This document shows positions 41,484 through 49,347 of a stretch of 64,000 bases of DNA, one piece after another. The translations under genes were made by a program, and so were the position numbers. Source of the stretch: an uncultured Eubacteriales bacterium. Lineage in GTDB: Bacteria; Bacillota; Clostridia; Oscillospirales; Oscillospiraceae. The notes beneath the pieces are model-generated. The model made no database searches. It saw nothing but the letters and a program-made list of their open reading frames with translations, and had not been told where the DNA came from. The first letter of the stretch is position 1; every line of letters starts with the position of its first letter. The stretch is taken from NCBI GenBank assembly GCA_900544405.1, contig UQVA01000010.1, forward strand, positions 4,904-68,903. The letters run 5' to 3'.

Positions 41484-43223
41484 TCATTTTTTCCCTTCCG
41501 GCTGCTGCCAGCCGGGGCCTTTTCCGCAGACCGGGCAATGCTCCGGCAATTCGGCGGTCTCATAGACGTAGCCGCAGTTCATGCAGCGCCACATTCCCTC
41601 CGGGACCTCCGCGGTGCTCATTCCCCGCTCCAACCGGCGGAACAGCCGCTCGTGGCCTTCCTCCGCACGGGAAATGTGCGCCCAGAGCCGGGCGGCGCTG
41701 TCGAAGCCCTCCTCGGCGGCCACACGGGCAAATTCCGGGTAGAGAACGCTGTACTCCTGCCGCTCCCCTTCCGCCGCATAGCGCAGGTTTTCCGCAGTGG
41801 TTCCGGTCTCCATGGAGAAGGACTCGGTCAGGTCCGGGACGGTCCCCGGAATGCCAAGCGCACGCAATTCCCGCAGGAAACACTCGGCGTGGACCGCTTC
41901 GTTGGCGGCAGTTTCCTCAAAAAGCCGGGCCACCCGTTCGTTCCCTTCCTGCCGGGCGATACCCGCATAGACGGTATATCGGGTCCGGGCCTGGGACTCC
42001 CCCAGAATGGCACGGGCCAGATTGGCAGCGGTCTTTTTCTCCGGGGCCGGTGCCGTTCCCGCCTCCGGCGCAGGGGCAGGCGTCTCGGCGGGCAGGGCTT
42101 CCTTCTTGATGCCCCGGTAGTTTTCCGCCGCACGGGTCACGCAGGCGGCGATTTCTGCGGCGCTGTTGGTGGTAAAGGCCTTGGACAGGTTCTGCCGCAT
42201 GGTCTCCAACCGCTCCGGGTCGTGGGCCAGGCTTGTGGCCATGGTCACCACTTCATCGGCATCCTCGCTGCCCACTGCGAAGCCGCTTTTCAGGAAGAAG
42301 TCGAAATTCCGGCCCTCGCAGCCGCCCACGGCGTTGATGAACACCATGGGCAGGTGCTTATTAGCCGCCTCGGTAGAACTGAGACCACCGGGCTTGGTAA
42401 TGATGAAGTCCGCTGCGTCCATGTACTCGTCCACGTTGGTGGTGTAGCCCAGGGCCGTCAGCCGGGGGTCTTTTTCCTCGGACAGGGTCTCCAGAAGCCG
42501 CTCGTTCCGGCCGCAGATGGCAACCACACGGCCGTTTTCCGGCATATCCGCCGTCAGCTTCCGGACGATCTTGTGCATGGGACCGGCACCCATGCTGCCG
42601 CACATGACCAACGCCAGCACGCCGCCCTCCGGCAGGCCCAGCTTCTCCCGTGCTTCCTTCCGGGGTGCGCTTTTATAAAAGGCCTGCCGCACGGGAATAC
42701 CCAGGGGCAGCAGCTTGTCCGCAGGCAAACCGGCATTGACAAATTCCCCGGACAGTTCCGCCGCCGGGATGATATAGCCGTCCATAATGCACTGCTCCAC
42801 GGTGGGGGAGCAGGTATAGTCCGTGGCCACGAAGAAGCAGGGAATTTTCACGCCCCAGGTCCGTCGGACCTCGGTCATCATCATGCCGGAGAACACATGG
42901 ACGCAGACCACGGCGTCATACTGCTCCTCCAGCAGCAGCTCCCAGAGCTTTTCGGCACCCAGGGAGAGAATATCATAGATAGACGTATCCGCACCGGCCC
43001 CACGCTTTTCCATGGCCCGATAGCTGGCGTCAAAGAGCCGGGGGGCATAGCGGTAAATACGGGTATGCCAGGAGCAGATAAATTTAGAAAACCGGGGGGA
43101 AAGCCAGGCCAGCACGTCCCGAATTTCGCAGCTGGCACCCTGGGCCTCCAGGACCTCCATAATGGCCTTGGCCGTAGAATTATGGCCCTCGCCGGTATTG
43201 CAGGACAAAAACAGTATCCGCAT
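41484..43223 (-). CDS. Fusion of MGDG-synthase/UgtP-like glycosyltransferase and rubrerythrin
   Basis: 579 residues in one uninterrupted frame. Residues 1-372 are a GT28-type transferase: MRILFLSCNTGEGHNSTAKAI, VCVHVFSGMMM, FVATDYTCSPTVE, LPLGIPVRQAF, VMCGSMGAGPM, and the nucleotide-sugar site ITKPGGLSSTEA, as in diacylglycerol glucosyltransferases. Residues 373-397 are a Pro/Ala/Glu linker. Residues 398-533 are a rubrerythrin diiron four-helix bundle (E409, EETAANEAVHAE, EGERQEYS, EEGH), and 545-568 a rubredoxin-like Fe site with C547, C550, C563 and C566. Start 43223 has AAGGTG upstream. The enzyme probably glycosylates membrane lipid; the peroxidase half may protect it or sense oxidants. 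Confidence 0.9.
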   Translation of the reverse strand: MRILFLSCNTGEGHNSTAKAIMEVLEAQGASCEIRDVLAWLSPRFSKFICSWHTRIYRYAPRLFDASYRAMEKRGAGADTSIYDILSLGAEKLWELLLEEQYDAVVCVHVFSGMMMTEVRRTWGVKIPCFFVATDYTCSPTVEQCIMDGYIIPAAELSGEFVNAGLPADKLLPLGIPVRQAFYKSAPRKEAREKLGLPEGGVLALVMCGSMGAGPMHKIVRKLTADMPENGRVVAICGRNERLLETLSEEKDPRLTALGYTTNVDEYMDAADFIITKPGGLSSTEAANKHLPMVFINAVGGCEGRNFDFFLKSGFAVGSEDADEVVTMATSLAHDPERLETMRQNLSKAFTTNSAAEIAACVTRAAENYRGIKKEALPAETPAPAPEAGTAPAPEKKTAANLARAILGESQARTRYTVYAGIARQEGNERVARLFEETAANEAVHAECFLRELRALGIPGTVPDLTESFSMETGTTAENLRYAAEGERQEYSVLYPEFARVAAEEGFDSAARLWAHISRAEEGHERLFRRLERGMSTAEVPEGMWRCMNCGYVYETAELPEHCPVCGKGPGWQQPEGKK

Positions 43224-43257
43224 TGCTTGCAGCACCTTTCTGAATCGGTTTTTTCTT

Positions 43258-43286
43258 ATTATAACCGATAGCAGCGCCCATTGCAA
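43258..43286 (-). promoter_or_regulatory. Sigma-A promoter for the glycosyltransferase-rubrerythrin gene
   Basis: Minus strand: TTGCAA (43286-43281), 17 bases, TATAAT (43263-43258), a near-consensus promoter 35 bases before the start codon. Confidence 0.8.
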
Positions 43287-43327
43287 GCAGAAAGAGGCCC
43301 CTGCCTTTACAAAGCAGGAGCCTCTAA
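43287..43327 (-). terminator. Terminator after nagB
   Basis: On minus, a roughly 13-pair stem (43325-43312 with 43307-43294) followed by TTTCTGCTT. It separates nagB from the fusion gene promoter. Confidence 0.75.
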
Positions 43328-43339
43328 AGAAAATTTTGT

Positions 43340-44077
43340 TTACAGCAGGTCCTTCACCAGGGACAATGCTTCCTCGTCGGCCACGATGGTGCAGTCGGGG
43401 TGCAGCTGCAGAATGGAGCCGGGGACCTTGGGGGTGATGGGTCCGAAAAAAGCGTCCTTCACGGCCTGAGCCTTCTTGGCACCGTTGACCACCAGCACCA
43501 GCCGCTTGGCCTGCAGAATACCACGGATACCCATGGTGTAGGCATAGCGGGGCACGTCGTTCTCGGAAGCGAAGAACCGGGAGTTGGCCCGAATCGTCGT
43601 CTCCGTCAGCTGGACCTTATGGGTCTCGGCGATGAATTCGCCGCAGGGCTCGTTGAAGCCAACATGGCCGTTGGGGCCAAGGCCCAACAGCTGCAAGTCG
43701 ATGCCGCCCAGGGAGGCGATGAGGGCCTCGTAGCGGGCGCACTCCCGCTTCTCGTCGGGCTCCATGCCGTTTGGCACGTTGGTGTTGGCCTTGTCGATGT
43801 TCACATGGTCGAACAGGTGGTCGTTCATGAAATAGCGGTAACTCTGGTCGTGGGTCACGGGCAGACCGACGTACTCGTCCAGATTCACAGTGCGGACCTG
43901 GGAGAAGTCCAGTTCCCCGGCCTCATACTTTCTCACCAGCTCAGCGTAGGTGCCCTCCGGGCTGCTGCCGGTGGCAAGACCCAGCACGCAGTCGGGCTTC
44001 AGCAGGACCTGAGCGGCGATCAGGTCGGCTGCCTTCTGACTGACATCGGAATAATCTTTTGCAGAAATGATACGCAT
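43340..44077 (-). CDS. nagB: Glucosamine-6-phosphate deaminase
   Basis: Converts glucosamine-6-phosphate to fructose-6-phosphate and ammonia. 245 residues, normal size. Landmarks are LGLATGSSPEGTY near residues 33-45, the NLDEYVGL motif with catalytic aspartate, YRYFMNDHLFDHVN, LLGLGPNGHVGFNEP with the catalytic histidine region, TMGIRGILQAKRLVLVVNGAKKA, and PGSILQLHPD near the end. GAAAGGGG precedes the ATG. Monocistronic, with its own promoter and terminator. Confidence 0.96.
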   Translation of the reverse strand: MRIISAKDYSDVSQKAADLIAAQVLLKPDCVLGLATGSSPEGTYAELVRKYEAGELDFSQVRTVNLDEYVGLPVTHDQSYRYFMNDHLFDHVNIDKANTNVPNGMEPDEKRECARYEALIASLGGIDLQLLGLGPNGHVGFNEPCGEFIAETHKVQLTETTIRANSRFFASENDVPRYAYTMGIRGILQAKRLVLVVNGAKKAQAVKDAFFGPITPKVPGSILQLHPDCTIVADEEALSLVKDLL

Positions 44078-44112
44078 GATGCGAACCCCTTTCGTCTGTT
44101 ATTTACAAAGCC

Positions 44113-44141
44113 ATTGTATCATTAAACTTGCGTTTTGTACA
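44113..44141 (-). promoter_or_regulatory. Promoter for nagB
   Basis: Minus strand: TGTACA (44141-44136), 17 bases, TACAAT (44118-44113), about 36 bases before the nagB start. Confidence 0.55.
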
Positions 44142-44256
44142 GTGTTTCCAGAAAAATAGTCCTTTCCGGCAAGAAGAAAATTCGGTGGTATAAATTTGAA
44201 TTGCTGCCCTTATTTTTTAGTATTATATTGGCACTGGATTTATTGTCAGAATTGGG

Positions 44257-44262
44257 TATAAT
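44257..44262 (+). promoter_or_regulatory. -10 element for the ECF S component gene
   Basis: TATAAT 31 bases before the ATG. The best -35 with 17-base spacing is a poor CTGGAT, so an activator may help. No riboswitch is recognised in the 44142-44292 leader. Confidence 0.4.
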
Positions 44263-44292
44263 GGCCACAGATTCCATTTGGAGGCGATCCCC

Positions 44293-45069
44293 ATGAACAA
44301 GAAAACCTGGACCGCCCTGGCGGCAAGCATCGTTGTCTTTGCCGCAGGACTGTTCGTGACCCTGCAGACCCGTGCCGATGCCATCGTCAAGGGCGCAGCG
44401 GCATCCGCTACCGTTTCCTTCGCCCTGGGCCTGATCCTGACCCTGCTGGGCCTGTTGGGTGCTGTTGTCAGCCTGCTGCCGGAGCGCAAATCCACCGACG
44501 TGCGGACCCTGACCCTGGCGGCTATTTTTGCGGCTCTGTGCTACGTAGGATTTACCTATCTGCGCATCGATATTCCCGTGGGTACGGAAAAAACCGCATT
44601 TCATCTGGGCAACGTGTTCTGCGTGCTGGCGGCCCTGTTCGTGGGCGGCTTCTGGGGCGGCATGGCGGGTGCCATCGGCATGACCCTGGCAGACCTGACC
44701 ACCGCCTATGTGACCTCCGCACCCAAGACCTTCCTGCTGAAGCTGGGCATCGGCCTCATCACCGGCCTGCTGGCCCATAAGGTTTTCCATATCAGCCATG
44801 AGAAAGCTGAGCGGAAGCTGCCCCTGCCCGCAGCCGTGGTCCTTTCCTGCGCAGGCGGCATGGCCTTCAACATCGTGGCCGACCCGCTGGTGGGCTATTT
44901 CTACAAGATGTACGTCCTGGGCGTTCCCCAGGAGGTCGCCACCATCTGGGCCAAGATGGGCGCTGTGACCACCGCCGTCAATGCGCTGGTGGCCGTGGTC
45001 GTGGCTTCCGTGCTGTACCTGGCTCTGCGGCCTGCGCTGAAGCGCTCCCGGCTGCTGCGTGAGATCTGA
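44293..45069 (+). CDS. ECF transporter S component (substrate-binding membrane protein)
   Basis: 258 residues. Two N-terminal hydrophobic segments are followed by a typical S-component core of about six helices with the signature LGNVFCVLAALFVGGFWGGMAGAIGMTLADL near residues 105-135 and FNIVADPLVGYFYKMYVLG later. S components bind one vitamin or metal and dock onto a shared EcfA-A'-T module that is encoded elsewhere. No vitamin riboswitch marks the ligand. ATG 44293 is chosen because GGAGG lies eight bases before it. The gene is a singleton ending in a strong terminator. Confidence 0.82.
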   Translation: MNKKTWTALAASIVVFAAGLFVTLQTRADAIVKGAAASATVSFALGLILTLLGLLGAVVSLLPERKSTDVRTLTLAAIFAALCYVGFTYLRIDIPVGTEKTAFHLGNVFCVLAALFVGGFWGGMAGAIGMTLADLTTAYVTSAPKTFLLKLGIGLITGLLAHKVFHISHEKAERKLPLPAAVVLSCAGGMAFNIVADPLVGYFYKMYVLGVPQEVATIWAKMGAVTTAVNALVAVVVASVLYLALRPALKRSRLLREI

Positions 45070-45097
45070 TTTTGCATCCTCCCTCTCCCTTTTGTCC

Positions 45098-45137
45098 GGC
45101 GCTCCGGGGGCTCCCTCCCCGGAGCGCCCCTTTTTGC
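45098..45137 (+). terminator. Terminator of the ECF S component gene
   Basis: A 12-base-pair stem (45098-45109 with 45117-45128) followed by CCTTTTT. Confidence 0.85.
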
Positions 45138-45138
45138 G

Positions 45139-45177
45139 CAAAAAGTCCCCCGGATACGCTGCCGTATCCGGGGGACG
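45139..45177 (-). terminator. Terminator of lexA
   Basis: A stem of about 14 pairs (45163-45176 with 45145-45159) followed on minus by TTTTTGCG. Together with the neighbouring plus-strand hairpin it separates two convergent genes. Confidence 0.8.
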
Positions 45178-45182
45178 CCGGT

Positions 45183-45764
45183 TTAATCGTATTCTCTGAT
45201 GACCGCCTTCACAATACCCACAATGGTGGCCTCCCGGCCGTCGATGGGGGGATAATGGTCGTTTTCCGGCATGAGCCAAATTTCGCCGTTCCGCTTGCGG
45301 AGGGTCTTGACGGTGGCGTTGCCCTCAAACCGGGCCACCACGATCTCCCCGTCCTCGGCGGTCTGCTGAGGACGGACCACCACCAGATCATCCTCCAGAA
45401 TGTGGGCGCCGATCATGCTGTCTCCCACCACACGCAATGCAAAGCAGCCGGGAGCGCCGTTCCAGGGAATGCTGCCCTCCTGGTCCTCAAAGGCCAAATT
45501 CGGAAGACCCGCCCGCACGGCCCCCAGAATGGGAATCTGCCCCGGCCGGGCGGCTGTGACGGTGGCCCGCTTGGCCCCCTTGGTGCCGGTGGCCCGGAGC
45601 TTCCCGGACTCCTTCATGTTGTTCAGGTGATAGCTGACGGATGCGGTGGACCGAAGGCCAACGGCCTGGCCGATCTCCCGGACAGAGGGGGCATAGCCGT
45701 TCTCCTGGATGAAGTCGTTGACAAATTCCAGAATTTTATCTGCTTTGTCTGTGGTTCTGGGCAT
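45183..45764 (-). CDS. lexA: LexA SOS-response repressor
   Basis: 193 residues. The N-terminal winged helix is at 1-65 (YAPSVREIGQAVGLRSTASVSYHL), and the C-terminal self-cleavage domain starts near 75. The scissile bond is A85-G86 in GAVRAGLPN; the catalytic pair is S116 in VVGDSMIG and K153 in ATVKTLRKR. RecA-stimulated autocleavage would release DNA-repair genes. GAAGGAGGG precedes the ATG. I did not find a convincing GAAC-type LexA box in its upstream 130 bases, so autoregulation is not evident here. Confidence 0.95.
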   Translation of the reverse strand: MPRTTDKADKILEFVNDFIQENGYAPSVREIGQAVGLRSTASVSYHLNNMKESGKLRATGTKGAKRATVTAARPGQIPILGAVRAGLPNLAFEDQEGSIPWNGAPGCFALRVVGDSMIGAHILEDDLVVVRPQQTAEDGEIVVARFEGNATVKTLRKRNGEIWLMPENDHYPPIDGREATIVGIVKAVIREYD

Positions 45765-45854
45765 GGGGACACCCTCCTTCTTTTTTGTTTTCTTAATAAT
45801 AGCACAAATGGGTGAAAAAAGAAAGAGTCAATTTGCATTTTCCCCTGCTTTTTC

Positions 45855-45892
45855 TGAAAAAACATGGCCGGAGGCATTCCCCCGGCCATGTG
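45855..45892 (-). terminator. Terminator of the M16/lgt/PlsC operon
   Basis: A ten-base-pair stem (45891-45882 with 45871-45862) followed on minus by TTTTTTC. Confidence 0.85.
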
Positions 45893-45897
45893 CTTCG

Positions 45898-47196
45898 TTA
45901 TTTTGACCCGTCCAGGTCCGGATTCATCCGTTTTCGGCCCTGTTTTTTCAGCTTGTACAGCTCCTCTGCAGCCAGGCGGGTTTTGGCCACCACATCGCCG
46001 CCCTGGGGGAAGCAGTAATAGAGGACGTCCTGATTGCCGATGCAGATGATGTCCCCCAATTCGTACCAGAAGTAGTCGGCGTAAAGGCCATAGGAAGCCA
46101 GCGGAGGCTGGGAATAATCCAGTTTCCCGTCGCAGCCGGTGAGCCGGAAGCCGTTGGCATCGTGCCGGAGCCGTCCCTCCCCTACCCGGTAAATGGCCTT
46201 GTAGTCCACCATCATGGCGATCTTCACGGGAATATCCAGCAAATAGCTGCCGTCCAGCAGGCTTTTCCGCACGTTTTCCCGCTCCCAGGCGTACCAGTCC
46301 GGGATGTGCGGGAACTCCGTGTCCCCCTCCTGGGCTTTCAGATAGCCCGTGGGGGTCAGCTCGTAGGTCTTGCCGCAGGCGTGGCAGGTAAGGGTCGTCC
46401 CCTTGCCCTCCATGTGGCCCTCCCGGCCGCAGTGGGGACATTGGTACAGGACCCGCTGGAGGCCGTCCGCCCGGAAAGGCTCCGTGACGGCAATATGATT
46501 CTCCTCCTGCTCCCGGAAATTATCAAAGGAAAAGACCGCATCCAGCGCTGCATCCAGTTCCGGCACACTTTTTTCTTGAATCTCCGTCGGGGTAAACAGG
46601 CAGGAAACCTCCGCCCGGACCTGGGCCTTCCGTTTCTGGAGCATATTGTACAGGGGGTCCCGCAAAAAAGCCCCGTGGGTGATGACCGTCACCACCGGCA
46701 CGTTGAGTTTTTTCAGCAGCACACCCATTTTCCTCGGCAGCGGCGTGGCCCTGCCGTCAAAGGAATAGCTGGCCTCCGGGAACATCAGAATGCTGATGTG
46801 CTTTTTGTGCAGCATGGTATCCATATCCCGCACCAGTCCCAGATCTGTCACGAATTTCCGGGTCGGAATGCAGCCCAGGGCCCGCATGAGTGCTTCTTTG
46901 CCCACAAAGCCGTCCGATGTGCAAACGATGCCGTAGGGCCTGGGGAAAAACAGTTTATTGGCAATCTGCAGGTCCAGGAAGCAAGAGTGATTCATCAGAA
47001 TCAGCACCGGCTCTTTGGGGCCGATTTTTTCCATATCCCGATATGTAGCCGAAAAGCCCACGCTTCTCAGTTCTCCTGCGGAGATCAGCCGGATAGCCGC
47101 TCCCAGCAGCCAGGAGGGCCGTCGGGGCGCTTTCGGCTTGGGGCGTGGCAGAGCCAGGACCTGCTCATAGGGAAGGGTCTTAACCTTCGTTTTCAT
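45898..47196 (-). CDS. PlsC-like 1-acylglycerol-3-phosphate acyltransferase with zinc ribbon and C-terminal domain
   Basis: 432 residues, longer than the usual 200-250. The acyltransferase motifs are NHSCFLDLQ (HX4D, about 68-76), the FVGKEALMRALGCIPTRKF region, FPEASYSFDG and PVVTVITHGAF. A zinc ribbon then appears at about 245-275 (QCPHCGREGH...TCHACGKTYEL), and a C-terminal beta-rich domain follows, about 290-420 (DYKAIYRVGEGRLRHDANGFRLTGCDGKLD). It should acylate a lysophospholipid precursor at the membrane; the extra domains have no clear role. Its start overlaps lgt by 17 bases. Confidence 0.85.
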   Translation of the reverse strand: MKTKVKTLPYEQVLALPRPKPKAPRRPSWLLGAAIRLISAGELRSVGFSATYRDMEKIGPKEPVLILMNHSCFLDLQIANKLFFPRPYGIVCTSDGFVGKEALMRALGCIPTRKFVTDLGLVRDMDTMLHKKHISILMFPEASYSFDGRATPLPRKMGVLLKKLNVPVVTVITHGAFLRDPLYNMLQKRKAQVRAEVSCLFTPTEIQEKSVPELDAALDAVFSFDNFREQEENHIAVTEPFRADGLQRVLYQCPHCGREGHMEGKGTTLTCHACGKTYELTPTGYLKAQEGDTEFPHIPDWYAWERENVRKSLLDGSYLLDIPVKIAMMVDYKAIYRVGEGRLRHDANGFRLTGCDGKLDYSQPPLASYGLYADYFWYELGDIICIGNQDVLYYCFPQGGDVVAKTRLAAEELYKLKKQGRKRMNPDLDGSK

Positions 47197-48070
47197 GGAA
47201 TTCGTCCTCAGTCTTGGGGGCTTCCTCGGATTTTGCTTCTTTGGCCTGATTCACCAGCATTTTCGCCGGGTCATGGGGCCGGAAGCCCTGCCACAGCAGC
47301 ACGGCCACCGCCGCCACACAGCTGATGCCCGCCAGCACCTGGCTCACCCGGAAGGGACCCCAGTACAGGCTGTCCATCCGCAAGCCCTCGATGAAAGCCC
47401 GGCCCAGGCCGTACCAGGCCACATAGCCCAGGGCCACCTGGCCATCATATTTCCGCTTTTTCGACAGGAAATGCAGCAGCAGGAAGCCCACGAAATTCCA
47501 GAGGGATTCGTAGAGGAACGTGGGATGGTAATACTCCACGGCCCCGGTGGCAGTGTTGTACAGGCCCATCCGCAGGAAGGAATCCGTAGGCGCCCCGAAG
47601 GCCTCCCGGTTCATGAAGTTGCCCCAGCGGCCCACCAGCTGGCCGATGAGCAGTCCCAGGGACACCACGTCCATCATGGCGGTGGCTTTGATCTTCCGGA
47701 CCTTGCAGAACACGCTCAGGCCGATGACCGCACCCAGCACGCCGCCGTAAATCGCCAGGCCGCCGTTCCAGATGTAGAGAATGGAAATGGGATTGGATGC
47801 GTACTGATCCCACTCGAAAATACAGTAGTAAAGCCGGGCGCAGATAATGGCGAAGGGCGCCACCCAAAGCACGCCGTCAATGAGGTCGTCCTCCTTCAGA
47901 CCGAATTCCTTGCTGCGCTTGCTGGCGTACAGTACCGCCAACAGCATTCCCACGGCGATGATGAGGCCGTAAAAATGGATGGTCAGAGGACCTAGCTGAA
48001 TGGTGGAGGGCGGGTCCAATTCCAACCCCAGGCCGGGGAAGGAGATCAGGGTATAGGATAGGGCAGTCAT
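47180..48070 (-). CDS. lgt: Prolipoprotein diacylglyceryl transferase
   Basis: Transfers diacylglycerol from phosphatidylglycerol to the lipobox cysteine of prolipoproteins. 296 residues, seven hydrophobic segments. The Lgt signature GRWGNFMNREAFG is near 145-157, with IHFYGLIIAVGML, YIWNGGLAIYGGVLGAVIG, HPTFLYESLWNFVGF and GLGRAFIEGLRMDSL. The C-terminal 30 residues are charged. It would process the BtuF-like lipoprotein made elsewhere in this window, among others. It overlaps the M16 gene by one base. Confidence 0.96.
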   Translation of the reverse strand: MTALSYTLISFPGLGLELDPPSTIQLGPLTIHFYGLIIAVGMLLAVLYASKRSKEFGLKEDDLIDGVLWVAPFAIICARLYYCIFEWDQYASNPISILYIWNGGLAIYGGVLGAVIGLSVFCKVRKIKATAMMDVVSLGLLIGQLVGRWGNFMNREAFGAPTDSFLRMGLYNTATGAVEYYHPTFLYESLWNFVGFLLLHFLSKKRKYDGQVALGYVAWYGLGRAFIEGLRMDSLYWGPFRVSQVLAGISCVAAVAVLLWQGFRPHDPAKMLVNQAKEAKSEEAPKTEDEFHENEG

Positions 48071-49347
48071 TACGGTTCCTCCTTATCAATGGGGTCCAGA
48101 ATGGTCATGGAGCAGTTGTCCCGGCGGATGGAATCTTCCAGGAATTTTCGAAGGTCCTCCGCCGTCAGGGAAGCATACAGCTCCGGGAAGTTGAAATAGT
48201 CGTAATCGCTGAGGGCGTAGGCACACAGCCGGTAGCAAGTGCCCTCGAAGCTGTCCAGGTCCCGGATACGGCGGCCCAGGGCGCTGCGGCGGATACGCAG
48301 GAAGGCCTCCTCCGGGATGCCCTCCCGGCACAGCCGCTGATTTTCGGCGAGAATATCCTCCCGAATCTGCCCCGCCTGCCGGGAATCCCCGGAGCAAAGG
48401 ACCATAGCCGCTCCGTCCACACTCTCGCAGCCGCCCCCGAAGGAGGAATCGATGATTCCCTCCTCATAGAGCCGCAGATACAGCCGGGAACTTTCTCCGA
48501 ACAGGGCCTCCGTGGCCAGGTCGCCGAGAATTTCCAGCCGGATGGCCTCCGGGCCGTCCTTGGGGGCGGGCAGCTTGAAGCCCATCTGGAACATGGGCAT
48601 GGCCACATCCATGGGGATGTGCCTGGGACCGAAGGGGCAGTCCGCCGGTTCCGCCGGGAAGGGTAGCTTCTCTCCTACTTCCTTCTGTTCGTCCCCCAGC
48701 ACCTCCAATGCCAGGGCCAAAACGCTTTCCGGGTCCACATCGCCCACCACGCACAAGACCATATTGGCCGGGGCATAAAAGGCCTCGTGGCACAGATGCA
48801 GCCATTCCGGGGTAATTTCGGCAATGGTCTCCCGGGTACCGAGAATGGGCACATGAAGGGGATGGTTCCGGTACATTTCCTCCATCAGGCTGTCAAAGCT
48901 GACGGAATCCGGGTAATCCAGATTGGAGTCAATTTCCTGACCGATGATCTCCCGCTCCTTCTCCACAGTCTCCTCGGTAAAATACGGGGTGGACACGAAG
49001 GTCAGCAGCAGCCGCAGGCAGTCCGCAAAATGATGAGTGGTCGTAAAGTAATAGGCCGTCAGGTCATGGCTGGTAAAGGCGTTGGCGCTGGCGCCCATGG
49101 CGGCGAACTCCGGGTACACATCATGGCCTGGCAGGTCGAACATCTTGTGCTCGAGATAATGGGCCACCCCTGCCGGGGCGTGATATTCTTTTCCCTTGAA
49201 GCGGAAATCCGTATGCAGGGAACCGAAATTTGTGACGAAATAGGCGCTTTTCCGGGTAAAGCCCGGTCTCGGCACCACCAGCACCGTCAGTCCGTTGGGA
49301 AGAACGCGCCGATAGAGCCGCTCGCCGATGGCAGGATAATCCTTCAT
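48070..49347 (-). CDS. M16 family zinc peptidase, catalytic partner (YfmH-like)
   Basis: 425 residues. The inverted zinc motif HXXEH is intact as HYLEH (H63, E66, H67), with the distal glutamate region KEREIIGQEIDSNLDYPDSV. The C-terminal half is the usual degenerate repeat. M16 pairs cut or modify small peptides. It overlaps the following non-catalytic homologue by four bases, so the two probably act as a heterodimer. Confidence 0.9.
   Translation of the reverse strand: MKDYPAIGERLYRRVLPNGLTVLVVPRPGFTRKSAYFVTNFGSLHTDFRFKGKEYHAPAGVAHYLEHKMFDLPGHDVYPEFAAMGASANAFTSHDLTAYYFTTTHHFADCLRLLLTFVSTPYFTEETVEKEREIIGQEIDSNLDYPDSVSFDSLMEEMYRNHPLHVPILGTRETIAEITPEWLHLCHEAFYAPANMVLCVVGDVDPESVLALALEVLGDEQKEVGEKLPFPAEPADCPFGPRHIPMDVAMPMFQMGFKLPAPKDGPEAIRLEILGDLATEALFGESSRLYLRLYEEGIIDSSFGGGCESVDGAAMVLCSGDSRQAGQIREDILAENQRLCREGIPEEAFLRIRRSALGRRIRDLDSFEGTCYRLCAYALSDYDYFNFPELYASLTAEDLRKFLEDSIRRDNCSMTILDPIDKEEP

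Noticed and set aside
45765..45850. LexA (SOS) box upstream of lexA
   Set aside because: No GAAC-N4-GTTC-like or CGAAC-type palindrome seen; only a TATTAT -10 element.
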